Shown in pieces: positions 49,201 to 50,412 of a stretch of 64,000 bases of DNA. A model generated the notes under the pieces. That model did not search any database, was not told where the DNA came from, and saw only the letters and a list, made by a program, of their open reading frames with translations. Numbering within the stretch: the first letter of the stretch is position 1; each line of letters begins with the position of its first letter. Source of the DNA: Hippopus hippopus. Lineage: Eukaryota; Mollusca; Bivalvia; Cardiida; Cardiidae. The stretch lies in NCBI GenBank assembly GCA_946811185.2, contig OX328111.1, forward strand, positions 40,660,388 to 40,724,387, in the 5' to 3' direction. Position numbers and translations under genes: made by a program.

Positions 49201-50412
49201 GTTCCGGTTCCCCCCCCCTTATCTATAGGTTGTTGTTTATTTTCATCTTAAAAAGTTTTTCCTAATTTTTAAACAGAGATTTTAGCTTTCACTTATTGTT
49301 TCATAAAGAAATAAGTATAAATTCACTGTTTAAATTTGTCACCAAAGATGAAAAGATAGTTTGAAGTGCCTCTGATCGGACGATGTCAAAATGATTTCTG
49401 TTGTGTCATGGGTTTTCACGTTTTTTTCCAGCGATCTTTTTTTCACATCAGTTAATATTTTTTCAAGTATTACTGCATGATTTGACATAAATTTGTTAAT
49501 TTGGGTAGCAGTTAACTTGAAAACCTGTCATTTTACTCTAGATAATTGGACTAACACCTTTATCATGTTTTCAAAAATGACTCGCCACTCGCCAGCTTGA
49601 TTACGTGTGATAAACAGAGCTGCGTGCGTCTGTACACAGTTGACACTGATCGTGTTTATTATAGGCTACATTCATGCCGGATGCATGCAACATAATTTAT
49701 ATGACCCTTTGGCTGGTAATCTCGTGCGTCAGATTGACGCTTAGGCAGATATTTTTGAGCGTCAAAAACGGGTCATTTCGGATTTCCATGCGTCAAAACC
49801 CGGAGTCCCGGGTCAAAGGAGAACCCTGTTTACTGTACCAGAAATGACTTCTGAAACTTCCGCAGTAAATGTCAAGCCTAGTTTTGACTTCCTGGGAAGT
49901 AGGTCAATGGATATTTACATTCCGAAATAATGGAATTAGAAGGTGGTAACAATGTCGTTTTCTAATTATTCCGTTGCTTTTGTAGATTAATCATTAGTCT
50001 ATCGATTCAGGACCTTATTGTTCACTGACAAAGAAAAGATCGATGCATACGGCCATTTGAAACGATGCCGGTATTTTAATTTTTCACTCCTGATGGGTCA
50101 TAAGAACGGCTGCTGCGGGAGCTAGCAGAGAAAGAATCACAAAAATAACATCGGAGCTAGTCCCCGAATCTGGGGTAAGGTTAGGCCTGTAATGTGGGAG
50201 AAGGACGTGTAAAAATTGGAATATACTAGTCTTGCATGCCTGTTTGAAAATCGTGTTATTTTCAAACTCTGTAAGTTTAGAAATAGCTTACCCATTAGAC
50301 ATCTTTTAATGTTTGGAACTTGAAACTCAACATCCTCTGGTGAGTCCTCTGATTGAACTTGATGGGAACTGTCCATCTGGACAATCTCTGTTGTGATTCG
50401 TCTATCTGCCAT
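6615..50412 (-). CDS. KIF20A-like: Kinesin-6 family motor protein, KIF20 (MKLP2/MPP1) type; whole coding span of 18 exons
   Basis: This is a plus-end-directed microtubule motor. Kinesin-6 members of this type act at the central spindle and midzone in anaphase and cytokinesis. Joining the 18 exons listed separately gives 3315 nt (1104 residues plus stop) with matching phases at all 17 junctions. The P-loop GVTSSGKT lies at residues 155-162, switch I NSSRSH at 375-380 and switch II DLAGSE at 408-413; the motor core ends about residue 507 (KFSAIASQ). A family-typical insertion lies between the P-loop and the [12 protein letters not shown] strand (about 190-290). Residues 580-870 look coiled-coil, and 870-1104 form a Ser/Lys/Arg-rich tail ending in a basic YNLRSRR. 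Human KIF20A is 890 residues and KIF20B about 1820, so length alone does not decide the paralogue. The motor insertion and short stalk favour a KIF20A-like or ancestral KIF20. Introns are repeat-laden. Confidence 0.92.
7605..7735. repeat. Rearranged family A MITE fragment
   Basis: The left half (CTTAAACCTGTCCAATTCGA) is followed directly by a right-end piece (GGAAAAGGGTTAA) and then a central-arm piece (GTGGGAAAAGGAGAAAATGC). The pieces are not in family order. Confidence 0.55.
7799..8067 (+). mobile_element. tRNA-derived SINE
   Basis: The head has an A box (GTAGCTCAGTGGT) and a degraded B box (GGTTGCGGGATTGATACC). The body is followed by a CAAACAAACAAAC tail at 8048-8066. It lies in the last intron of KIF20, between exons 17 and 18, with its tail ending only about 12 bp from the exon 17 donor. 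Confidence 0.8.
8079..8204 (-). CDS. KIF20A-like: KIF20 exon 17: stalk
   Basis: 126 nt, residues 768-809, phase 0 at both ends; ATTCAG acceptor and GTAACA donor. Charged heptad-like sequence ([20 protein letters not shown]) continues the coiled coil. Confidence 0.9.
8264..8492 (-). repeat. Palindromic MITE, family A, with duplicated arm
   Basis: Reverse-oriented copy starting TTTACCATACAAT. The left arm segment TTTGAAAACATTGTGGGTAA occurs twice in a row (about 8287-8333) and GAGAAAATGCTGGT is also doubled, so the palindrome is asymmetric. The terminal TTAA sites are lost. Confidence 0.65.
8522..8735 (-). repeat. Palindromic MITE, family A
   Basis: TTAA at 8518-8521 and 8736-8739. The palindrome at about 8575-8640 is nearly perfect, with a GGTTACAACC centre. 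Confidence 0.8.
9035..9258 (+). repeat. Dispersed repeat, family R
   Basis: Shares a colinear stretch with about 22440-22640 and 31690-31950: CAGGTGCCAGTGCTTGCCTGC, then GGTTACCTGCC, then ATATCTTCAGTAATGACAGAGAT, then TGTCA. No terminal repeats are recognised. The class is unknown. Confidence 0.6.
9388..10189. mobile_element. Non-autonomous DNA transposon with CAG...CTG ends and 6-bp duplication
   Basis: Terminal inverted repeats are CAGTGTTTCAGCCAG and CTGGCTGAAACACTG (15 bp, perfect). The direct repeat TTAACA lies immediately outside both ends (9382-9387 and 10190-10195). The interior contains G-rich sequence (about 9450-9490) and open frames of no recognisable family, so it is probably non-coding. 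The CAG start resembles hAT elements, although hAT usually duplicates 8 bp. Confidence 0.8.
10505..10591 (-). CDS. KIF20A-like: KIF20 exon 16: stalk
   Basis: 87 nt, residues 739-767, phase 0 at both ends. TTACAG acceptor and GTATAA donor. Gln- and Leu-rich coiled coil ([17 protein letters not shown]). Confidence 0.9.
10785..11006 (-). repeat. Palindromic MITE, family A, diverged
   Basis: Starts CTTTACCAATATTG. The centre reads GCTGGTATCCAGGATTTTCTCC. It runs into the TTAA (11007-11010) that also begins the next copy, so the two copies share one target site. Confidence 0.6.
11011..11244 (-). repeat. Palindromic MITE, family A, with poly-C insertion
   Basis: TTAA at 11007-11010 and 11245-11248. 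A run of about 20 C at 11041-11060 interrupts the left half where other copies read GACCCTGAG. A further half copy follows to about 11318. Confidence 0.75.
11330..11497 (-). CDS. KIF20A-like: KIF20 exon 15: stalk
   Basis: 168 nt, residues 683-738, phase 0 at both ends; TTCCAG acceptor and GTAAAT donor. Strong coiled-coil pattern ([15 protein letters not shown] and [15 protein letters not shown]). Confidence 0.92.
11530..11719 (+). repeat. Palindromic MITE, family A, with deleted right arm
   Basis: TTAA at 11526-11529 and 11720-11723. The central palindrome stops after GCTGGTTACCA and lacks most of the right arm. Confidence 0.65.
11724..12240 (+). repeat. Family A MITE split by a foldback element
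   Basis: The left end CTCTATGCCAAATAACAAAA at 11724 runs to about 11751, where the foldback element begins. The expected continuation (CCATATTGAAAGCACTTGCA) resumes at about 12211, after the foldback ends. Beyond 12240 the sequence passes into a SINE-like piece (to about 12400). Confidence 0.65.
11752..12206 (+). mobile_element. Foldback element with long hairpin, copy 1
   Basis: The first part (11752-11912) is an almost perfect hairpin whose arms contain TCGGTGAAAGATCGAAA, CGAGTGAACACCATCGGTAA and a central GTGGCTGCGCCAC loop region. The second part (about 11913-12206) has short inverted ends TTATTTCATGCTT / GAAGCATGAAATAA and contains ATGACGTCAT. An inverted second copy lies at 28142-28638. 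No coding capacity is seen. Confidence 0.75.
12556..12722. repeat. Family A MITE fragment
   Basis: Starts TTAACTCTTTGCCACTTGAC. Keeps one central hairpin (GAGAAAATGCTGAATGCTAGC) and ends GGTTAAGGACT just inside the exon 14 donor side. Confidence 0.5.
12744..12912 (-). CDS. KIF20A-like: KIF20 exon 14: stalk
   Basis: 169 nt. Completes Ser626 with its first base and encodes residues 627-682; AACAG acceptor and GTAGGC donor. Charged helical sequence ([20 protein letters not shown], then RKKDE). The acceptor side is confirmed by the exact split of one codon with exon 13. Confidence 0.9.
13555..13785 (+). repeat. Palindromic MITE, family A
   Basis: TTAA at 13551-13554; right end GTGTGGTGAGAGGATAA is degraded. 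The palindrome (GGAAAAGGAGAAAATGCTAG centre) is well preserved. A fragment of another copy precedes it from about 13465. Confidence 0.75.
13901..14040 (-). CDS. KIF20A-like: KIF20 exon 13: start of the stalk coiled coil
   Basis: 140 nt, residues 580-625 plus two bases of Ser626; TTTGCAG acceptor and GTAGGTAG donor. Heptad-like sequence ([20 protein letters not shown]). The donor has a tandem GTAGGTAG, but only the outer one keeps exon 14 in frame. Confidence 0.92.
14122..14329 (-). repeat. Palindromic MITE, family A
   Basis: TTAA at 14118-14121. The right end (GTTTGGAAAAAGAGTTCA) is degraded. The palindrome is shortened at its centre (CTGGTCGCCAG). Confidence 0.7.
14500..14624 (-). repeat. 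Right part of a family A MITE
   Basis: Begins at the left arm (CTTTTGAAAACATTG), lacks most of the palindrome, and runs to a TTAA that also starts the next copy. Confidence 0.6.
14629..14848 (-). repeat. Palindromic MITE, family A
   Basis: TTAA at 14625-14628 and 14849-14852. The palindrome centre is GCTGGTAGCCAGC. It abuts the next copy, sharing the second TTAA. Confidence 0.85.
14853..15056 (+). repeat. Palindromic MITE, family A
   Basis: Starts CCGTTTACCAGACTAC directly after the TTAA at 14849-14852, in opposite orientation to the previous copy. Right end TTAGTAAAGGGTTA. Confidence 0.8.
15200..15378 (+). repeat. Right-hand part of a family A MITE
   Basis: Keeps ATGTAACTCAAAATATGAAT, the palindrome region (weakened) and the right end TTGTGTGGTAAAGG, followed by the TTAA at 15379-15382. 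The left third has been lost. Confidence 0.65.
15383..15575 (-). repeat. Palindromic MITE, family A
   Basis: Shares TTAA sites with the copy on its left (15379-15382) and the one on its right (15576-15579). Very well preserved palindrome with a TGGTAACCA centre. Confidence 0.85.
15580..17628 (+). repeat. Family A MITE split by a 1.8 kb transposon
   Basis: The left third is at 15580-15634 (TCTTTACCAAATAACAAAAT at its start). The rest resumes at 17426 (TTTTGAAAGAGTTGAAAACA and the palindrome arm GTAGGAAAAGGAGAAATGCC) after the insertion at 15635-17419. It was therefore in place before that insertion. Confidence 0.75.
15635..17419 (+). mobile_element. 1.8 kb non-autonomous DNA transposon with 6-bp duplication, copy 1
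   Basis: Ends are CAGAGTGTGC and GCACACACTG (inverted, one mismatch). The direct repeat CAGATG lies immediately outside (15629-15634 and 17420-17425). A second copy with its own duplication is at 35818-37537, and part of the interior recurs at 49205-49828. No open frame of recognisable family, so transposition must have relied on another element. Confidence 0.88.
17642..17863 (-). repeat. Palindromic MITE, family A
   Basis: TTAA at 17638-17641 and 17864-17867. Ends CCCTTTACCACACAATTTC and GTCATTTGGTAAAGAT. The palindrome has a few mismatches (GGCAAAGGAGAAAAAGCTGG). Confidence 0.85.
17886..18058. repeat. TTAA-type palindromic MITE, family B
   Basis: Ends ACCCTTCGGCTGCTTAG and CTTAGCTGCTGAAGGGTAA form an inverted repeat. 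The interior keeps TTGCACAGAATGTGCAATCT. The flanks are TTTA and GTAA, degraded from TTAA. Confidence 0.65.
18094..18792. mobile_element. CAGGGTTTTCC-ended DNA transposon next to a KIF20 splice donor
   Basis: Inverted ends are CAGGGTTTTCC and GGAAAACCCTG. Near the left end are repeats of TGACGCA/TGCGTCA; near the right end GGGGGTCA/TGACCCCC. The right end is 11 bp from the first base of exon 12's donor. The flanks TATAAATA and AAATATCT share only AAATA, so the 6-bp duplication seen in relatives is not intact here. Confidence 0.65.
18804..18916 (-). CDS. KIF20A-like: KIF20 exon 12: acidic neck-side segment
   Basis: 113 nt, completes Lys542 and encodes residues 543-579, phase 0 at the end; TTTAG acceptor and GTAAGA donor. 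Strongly acidic ([20 protein letters not shown]) and not predicted to coil. It links the post-motor segment to the stalk. Confidence 0.87.
18971..19233 (-). mobile_element. tRNA-derived SINE
   Basis: Reverse-oriented. The minus strand reads GGCCCGGTTGGTTAGCTCAG at the head, a B-box-like GGTTGCAGGTTTGATACC, a body like the copy at 7799-8067, and a CAAACAAACAAAT tail at 18971-18983. Confidence 0.78.
19725..20040 (+). mobile_element. tRNA-derived SINE, second subfamily
   Basis: Head GCCCTGTTAGCTCAGATGGT with a B-box GTTGGTTTGATCCC, then a T run and a body ending GTTAAACACCATACAATGAA. The body matches 42955-43269 (reverse) more closely than the 7799 copy. Confidence 0.8.
20344..20446 (-). CDS. 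KIF20A-like: KIF20 exon 11: segment after the motor core
   Basis: 103 nt, residues 508-541 plus one base of Lys542; CACAG acceptor and GTAAGT donor. Lys/Pro-rich and without helix pattern ([20 protein letters not shown]), in the neck-linker or neck position of kinesin-6. Confidence 0.88.
20476..20696 (-). repeat. Palindromic MITE, family A
   Basis: TTAA at 20472-20475 and 20697-20700. Perfect palindrome around GCTGGTAACCAGC. It lies 25 bp beyond exon 11's acceptor end, so it sits at the branch-point distance of that intron. Confidence 0.87.
20995..21145 (+). repeat. Family C palindromic MITE, partial
   Basis: Keeps GAGGACCATGCTCTGTGAAA, TTTAATGCATCTGCA and the GGTCAGCCTG / CTTGGATCGAACTTTTC segment. 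The far end is missing. Confidence 0.55.
21528..21693 (-). CDS. KIF20A-like: KIF20 exon 10: end of the motor core
   Basis: 166 nt; completes Lys452 and encodes residues 453-507; TTGCAG acceptor and GTAACA donor, phase 0 at the end. Contains the conserved [40 protein letters not shown] block, which is the last helix and sheet of the kinesin motor. Confidence 0.95.
21800..21967 (+). repeat. Family A MITE, right-hand two thirds
   Basis: Keeps a perfect palindrome (GTGGGAAAAGGAAAAAATGC arm) and right end GTGTGGTAAAGGG followed by TTAA. The left terminus is missing. Confidence 0.7.
22199..22422 (+). repeat. Palindromic MITE, family A
   Basis: TTAA at 22195-22198. The left arm has an internal duplication (GAGAAAAATAGAGAAAAATG). 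The right end is degraded to GAAAAGAGGTTCA. Confidence 0.7.
22440..22645 (+). repeat. Dispersed repeat, family R
   Basis: Colinear with 9035-9258: AAAATATTTGAGAGTTACCTGCC, then ATATCTTTAGTAATGAAAGA, then GTGTCCAAG. The 5' part is lost. Confidence 0.55.
23004..23150 (-). CDS. KIF20A-like: KIF20 exon 9: switch II
   Basis: 147 nt, from the last base of Met403 to two bases of Lys452; TTGTAG acceptor and GTTAGT donor. Encodes [10 protein letters not shown] at 404-413, the nucleotide-sensing loop, then the family-typical [20 protein letters not shown] and CIETLR. All catalytic residues expected here are present. Confidence 0.96.
23260..23512 (+). repeat. Family C palindromic MITE
   Basis: Inverted ends GAGCCATAC... 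and ...CCATGGCTC. The core palindrome GGTCAGCCTGCGCAGACTGC / GCGCAGCCTGACC is at about 23428-23460. It lies just outside exon 9 in intron 8. Confidence 0.75.
23796..23803. promoter_or_regulatory. CRE-type site TGACGTCA, left end of Kolobok-like element
   Basis: A perfect 8-bp CRE lies 20 bp before the ATG of the inward-facing left reading frame. Its partner is at 27046-27053. Paired sites inside inverted subterminal repeats suggest the element carries its own promoters. Confidence 0.45.
23823..24017 (+). pseudogene. Acidic N-terminal coding remnant in the Kolobok-like element
   Basis: Starts [19 protein letters not shown] and reaches PVRPYMYEP, then an in-frame TAA at 23931-23933. The same frame then continues with [19 protein letters not shown] up to a TGA at 24015-24017. 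Acidic starts followed by an RPYxxEP motif are common in invertebrate transposon-linked proteins, but I cannot name the family with certainty. The stop marks it as broken unless it lies in an intron. Confidence 0.5.
24904..25128 (+). repeat. Palindromic MITE, family A, inside the Kolobok-like element
   Basis: Start CTCTTTACCAAACGAC after CTAA (degraded TTAA); end ATTGGTAAAGGG before TTAA at 25129-25132. The palindrome is nearly perfect. Confidence 0.82.
25205..25413 (+). repeat. Family A MITE, left end lost
   Basis: Begins within the left half (CCGAATTGAAAGCATTTGGA) and runs through the palindrome to TTGTTTGGTAAAGGG and TTAA at 25414-25417. Confidence 0.75.
25528..25745 (+). repeat. Palindromic MITE, family A, diverged
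   Basis: Starts CCCTTACACAGATGGCAAAA. The palindrome is weak (GTAGGAAAAGAAGATAATTC). End TTTGAGGTAAAAGG. Confidence 0.65.
25750..26227. other. No recognised feature
   Basis: AT-rich sequence inside the Kolobok-like element, between two family A copies. A degraded family A piece follows at about 26235-26450. No coding signal. Confidence 0.4.
26568..26945 (-). CDS. THAP-domain protein of the Kolobok-like element
   Basis: A 125-residue frame starting at an ATG. The THAP DNA-binding fold covers residues 1-93: Cys4 and Cys9, Trp33, Cys56 and the closing AVPTLF motif at 88-93. The fourth zinc ligand, normally His three residues after the third Cys, is Tyr59 here, so the C2CH site is incomplete. 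A plausible donor (GTAGGTAA) overlaps the stop, so this may be the first exon of a longer transposon protein. The frame faces inward from the right end of the element. Confidence 0.75.
   Translation of the reverse strand: MVNCAAYGCNVDSGTQRISMFKFPKELKRRKLWIQRLNRGRTVATDFVPSVHSKLCLKYFEDSQFLIRPKLTKEVGYRNFRLRLKSDAVPTLFETPSRKEICLKLKLRKTDILQRQFPKRKSNMK
27046..27053. promoter_or_regulatory. CRE-type site TGACGTCA, right end of Kolobok-like element
   Basis: About 100 bp upstream of the THAP ATG on the minus strand. It is the mirror partner of the site at 23796-23803. Confidence 0.45.
27410..27600 (+). repeat. Family A MITE, partial
   Basis: Left end missing; keeps GGGAAGCATTCACAATCAAC, AGTAGAAAACACTG, a shortened palindrome and GGGTTAATAGG at the right. 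Confidence 0.55.
27634..27858 (-). repeat. Palindromic MITE, family A
   Basis: TTAA at 27630-27633 and 27859-27862. The central arms differ by several substitutions (GGAGGAAATGCTAGAAACAA). Confidence 0.78.
28142..28638 (-). mobile_element. Foldback element with long hairpin, copy 2 (inverted)
   Basis: Same two-part structure as 11752-12206 but in the opposite orientation: the tail (TTATTTCATG to AAGCATGAAATAA) at about 28142-28424, then the hairpin at 28425-28638. The hairpin has an extra repeat of the CCACTCGTGAAAATACTTCC and GATGGTGTTCACTCGATG units, so its arms are unequal. ATATGACGTCAT is conserved in the tail. Confidence 0.75.
28801..29029 (+). repeat. Palindromic MITE, family A
   Basis: TTAA at 28797-28800 and 29030-29033. 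It is close to the 3496-3716 copy in its left third (CAAACGACAAAATTTTAGAC). Confidence 0.87.
29135..29206 (-). CDS. KIF20A-like: KIF20 exon 8: end of switch I region
   Basis: 72 nt, from the last base of Ser379 to two bases of Met403; TTTCAG acceptor and GTAAGT donor. Encodes [18 protein letters not shown], the strand after switch I. The short exon is confirmed by split codons on both sides. Confidence 0.93.
29338..29524 (+). repeat. Palindromic MITE, family A
   Basis: TTAA at 29334-29337 and 29525-29528. The segment between the left third and palindrome is shortened (AATATGGCTGGGCTAGAAAA). Confidence 0.75.
29647..29855 (+). repeat. Palindromic MITE, family A
   Basis: TTAA at 29643-29646 and 29856-29859. 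The palindrome centre is changed to GTTGGTAATACCAAC with both arms altered together (ATGTTGG / CCAACAT). Confidence 0.8.
30009..30120 (-). CDS. KIF20A-like: KIF20 exon 7: switch I
   Basis: 112 nt, from Gly342 to two bases of Ser379; TTTTCAG acceptor and GTTGGT donor. Ends in LNHNSSR, which with exon 8 makes the NSSRSH switch I motif. The upstream helix ([13 protein letters not shown]) is typical of the kinesin motor. Confidence 0.94.
30161..31443. mobile_element. Helitron-like element with ~162-bp tandem core
   Basis: Starts TC after an A (30160) and ends CTAA before a T (31444), with a hairpin (CCTGAGCATTTTGTGCTCAGG-type, at 31414-31434) just before the end. Inverted GCTCACCTGAG (left) and CTCAGGTGAGC (right) are also present. 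The core contains repeats spaced near 162 bp: GCAACAAA starts at 30327, 30489, 30651 and 30967, and TTCTAATTCAAGGGCAAA occurs near 31055 and 31217. No coding frame. The architecture recalls tandem-core elements of bivalves and non-autonomous Helitron2-type elements. Confidence 0.65.
31690..31955 (+). repeat. Dispersed repeat, family R
   Basis: The longest of three copies. Preceded by an A run, it starts ACAAGAGCATCAC and GTAGGTGCCAACACTTGCCT, and shares ATATCTTCAGTAATGACAGA and AATGTCA with 9035-9258. Confidence 0.6.
32028..32252 (-). CDS. KIF20A-like: KIF20 exon 6: motor core after the insertion
   Basis: 225 nt, from Asp267 to one base of Gly342; TTTGCAG acceptor and GTGTGT donor. The first 28 residues are the end of the family-specific insertion. 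They are followed by [19 protein letters not shown] (the conserved motor strand and helix) and [15 protein letters not shown] (microtubule-binding loop region). Confidence 0.96.
32565..33583. mobile_element. Tandem-core repeat element (~160-bp period)
   Basis: Inverted outer sequences CTCTACTGGC (left) and GCCAGTAGAG (right), and an end hairpin followed by CTAA. TTCAACTTGAAATGGCTAC-type units start at about 33039, 33199 and 33359, a period of 158-160. GACGGAGAGACGGACGACAG near the right end parallels GGACGGACGCCGGACGAAGG in the element at 30161-31443. Confidence 0.6.
33805..34906. mobile_element. CAGGGTTTTCC-ended DNA transposon with 6-bp duplication
   Basis: Inverted ends CAGGGTTTTCC and GGAAAACCCTG. 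The direct repeat GTCCCA lies immediately outside (33799-33804 and 34907-34912). GGGGGTCA units occur next to the left end, and TGCGTCAAAACGCAC-type repeats next to the right. The same two motif sets, swapped, mark 18094-18792, so the two elements are inverted relatives. No coding frame. Confidence 0.82.
35105..35200 (+). repeat. Family A MITE, right-hand half
   Basis: Only the right arm (TTTTCTCCTTTTCCAGCCGT) and the right end to GGTAAGGGG survive, followed by TTAA at 35201-35204. Confidence 0.6.
35205..35402 (-). repeat. Family A MITE, degraded
   Basis: Shares TTAA 35201-35204 with the fragment on its left. The left arm is mostly lost and the right half is recognisable (TCTGCAAATACTTTCACTAT). 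Confidence 0.55.
35818..37537 (+). mobile_element. 1.7 kb non-autonomous DNA transposon with 6-bp duplication, copy 2
   Basis: Same orientation and end-to-end match with 15635-17419, apart from small indels. The target duplication here is TGAATG (35812-35817 and 37538-37543), different from copy 1, so it is an independent insertion and not a segmental duplication. It lies in the intron between exons 5 and 6, close to exon 5. Confidence 0.88.
37630..37741 (-). CDS. KIF20A-like: KIF20 exon 5: family-specific motor insertion
   Basis: 112 nt, residues 230-266 plus one base of Asp267; TTAAAG acceptor and GTAAAT donor. Low-complexity Asp/Ser/Thr sequence ([20 protein letters not shown]). It matches the position of the Ser-rich insertion that sets KIF20 motors apart from other kinesins. 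Low sequence conservation makes its limits depend on the splice sites and phase, both of which fit. Confidence 0.85.
37899..38120 (-). repeat. Palindromic MITE, family A
   Basis: TTAA at 37895-37898; right end TTTGGTAAAGAG with the last TTAA degraded to TAAA. Well-preserved palindrome. Confidence 0.82.
38150..38300 (+). repeat. Family C MITE, left half, broken by low-complexity DNA
   Basis: GAGCCATGCTCTGGCAAAAG start and TGCATTATACCAGCAAGTCG. Near 38294 it passes into an AGGCCTAAAAAA unit like that at 45267-45498. Confidence 0.55.
38358..38432. repeat. Low-complexity T-C-A tract
   Basis: A T run (about 38358-38375), a C run (about 38378-38392) and a run of about 40 A (to 38432) in direct succession. 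Such blocks are prone to sequencing and assembly error. Confidence 0.9.
38649..38871 (+). repeat. Palindromic MITE, family A
   Basis: TTAA at 38645-38648; right end GTGTGGTAAAGAACTAA. The palindrome is much altered (GGAAACAAAGAAAATATGGG). A shorter degraded piece precedes it at 38455-38580. Confidence 0.65.
39150..40020. mobile_element. Tandem-core repeat element (~164-bp period)
   Basis: Begins AACAAGAGTGTCGTCATCAC. Then ACGGACGCACAACGGAC is followed by tandem units with ACATGAAGCCCCCTTTTTCC near 39563, 39742 and 39891 and ATGCGCTAGGTCACATGAT in each. The right end is not resolved. Similar in plan, though not in sequence, to 30161-31443 and 32565-33583. Confidence 0.6.
40191..40253 (+). repeat. 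Poly(G) tract of 63 bases
   Basis: An uninterrupted run of 63 G. The true length is uncertain, as such runs are often misread. It could form G-quadruplexes on the plus strand and lies within a KIF20 intron. Confidence 0.95.
40260..41080. other. Intron sequence without recognised feature
   Basis: Mixed-composition sequence with no convincing exon or repeat. Followed at about 41085-41185 by an AAACTATTTTTTTTTACGCC unit related to the AGGCCTAAAAAA ends at 45267-45498. Confidence 0.4.
41765..41968. repeat. Family C palindromic MITE, partial
   Basis: Keeps the far half: GGATCCATACAATC, ACAAACAAGTCATGAGGTAG, the GGTCAGCCT / AGGCTGACC palindrome and CCCCCTTTTCAGAGCATGGC. Confidence 0.6.
42114..42301 (-). 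CDS. KIF20A-like: KIF20 exon 4: motor core and start of insertion
   Basis: 188 nt, completes Gly167 and encodes residues 168-229; TTTTAG acceptor and GTTGGT donor. [14 protein letters not shown] is the conserved helix after the P-loop. It is followed by [20 protein letters not shown] and a charged helix ([11 protein letters not shown]) that begins the KIF20-type insertion. The GTTGGTGA donor could shift by 4 bases, but only the chosen one keeps frame with exon 5. Confidence 0.92.
42955..43269 (-). mobile_element. tRNA-derived SINE, second subfamily, near full length
   Basis: The minus strand reads GCCGAGCCCCGATAGCTCAG at the head, a good B box (GGGTTCGATCCC), the shared body, and ends TTAAACACCATACAAC. 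In the intron between exons 3 and 4. Confidence 0.85.
43353..43607 (-). repeat. Family A MITE (43415-43607) with a left-end fragment before it
   Basis: A fragment 43353-43410 (CTCTTTACCAAATAACAAAA start) is joined through TTAA 43411-43414 to a reverse copy with an almost perfect palindrome. The right TTAA is at 43608-43611. It ends 75 bp from exon 3's donor. Confidence 0.75.
43683..43950 (-). CDS. KIF20A-like: KIF20 exon 3: P-loop
   Basis: 268 nt, residues 78-166 plus one base of Gly167; GTCAG acceptor and GTATGT donor. Starts [19 protein letters not shown], matching the family. KFTFSHIF is followed by [20 protein letters not shown] with the ATP-binding P-loop at residues 155-162. A second AG inside the exon start (TTTAG) would break the frame, so the upstream acceptor is chosen. 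Confidence 0.96.
44850..44962. repeat. Family B MITE, right-hand part
   Basis: GTGTAGATTAAGATCAGACTGC and its inverse around a CATGTTTAAAACATG centre, followed by ACTGACTGCAAAAG and TTTATGGGTTAA. The left half is absent. Confidence 0.65.
45199..45678 (+). repeat. Family C MITE carrying a nested insertion
   Basis: Starts GAGCCTTGCTCTGGCAAATG. It is interrupted at about 45267-45498 and resumes AATTATAATGGCTCTATAAA through the GGTCAGTCTGTGCAGGCTGACC palindrome to CACAGAACATGGC. Confidence 0.7.
45267..45498. mobile_element. Short inverted-repeat element nested in a family C MITE
   Basis: Ends AGGCCTAAAAAAAAATATGTG and its inverse (…ATTTTTTTGTTAGGCCT), with CCTACCTTACCTAGAAAATGC and CTACCCTACCTACAGCATCT inside as inverted partners. 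Related units are at about 38294-38360 and 41085-41185. Confidence 0.65.
45877..45986 (-). CDS. KIF20A-like: KIF20 exon 2: first motor strand
   Basis: 110 nt, completes Asp41 and encodes residues 42-77; TTCCAG acceptor and GTAAAT donor, phase 0 at the end. [20 protein letters not shown] contains the first strand and the RIRP motif of kinesin motors. Upstream residues are unstructured. Confidence 0.95.
46265..46425. repeat. Clustered inverted units of GAATTCTTATCTGGCTAG type
   Basis: Four or more copies of TCTGGCTAG / CTAGGCCAGAT with alternating orientation, plus GGATCTGGCTGAGATAGGAA. Able to form several stems. Origin unknown. Confidence 0.6.
46430..46690 (+). repeat. Diverged dispersed repeat, partner of 48005-48260
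   Basis: Colinear shared blocks include TTTGCTACCAGAAAATTCAT, ATGGACTTAAGAT, CACAATAAATGTC and AATATGAAAAGAAA. The two copies look roughly three-quarters identical by eye. Confidence 0.6.
47001..47384. mobile_element. Short CAGGGTTTTA-ended DNA transposon with 6-bp duplication
   Basis: Ends CAGGGTTTTA and TAAAACCCTG. The direct repeat TATGAG flanks both (46995-47000 and 47385-47390). At 384 bp it is the smallest of the 6-bp class here and non-coding. Confidence 0.82.
48005..48260 (+). repeat. Diverged dispersed repeat, partner of 46430-46690
   Basis: Contains CTTTGCTACCGGAAAATTTA, CAATGGACTTGAGA and CACAATAAATGTCCAAATAT in the same order as its partner. Confidence 0.6.
48720..49828 (+). mobile_element. 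CAGGGTTCTCC-ended DNA transposon with 6-bp duplication
   Basis: Ends CAGGGTTCTCC and GGAGAACCCTG. The direct repeat TTTACT is outside (48714-48719 and 49829-49834). Its right half (from about 49205) is colinear with the interior of the elements at 15635 and 35818 (GATAGTTTGAAGT, TGTCATGGGTTTTCACG, GACTCGCCA). Its left half is different (AAGAGTCA repeats). This is a chimera or a sister subfamily. A piece of family A (about 48990-49130) is nested in it. Confidence 0.82.
50292..50412 (-). CDS. KIF20A-like: KIF20 exon 1 (coding): start codon
   Basis: 121 nt, residues 1-40 plus one base of Asp41; donor GTAAGC. Start [20 protein letters not shown], with no upstream in-frame codon clearly preferable. 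The exon probably begins at 50422 after a TGTATCAG acceptor; that would place an ATGTGA (start directly followed by stop) 10 nt before the true ATG. Acidic, unstructured N-terminus. Confidence 0.88.
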
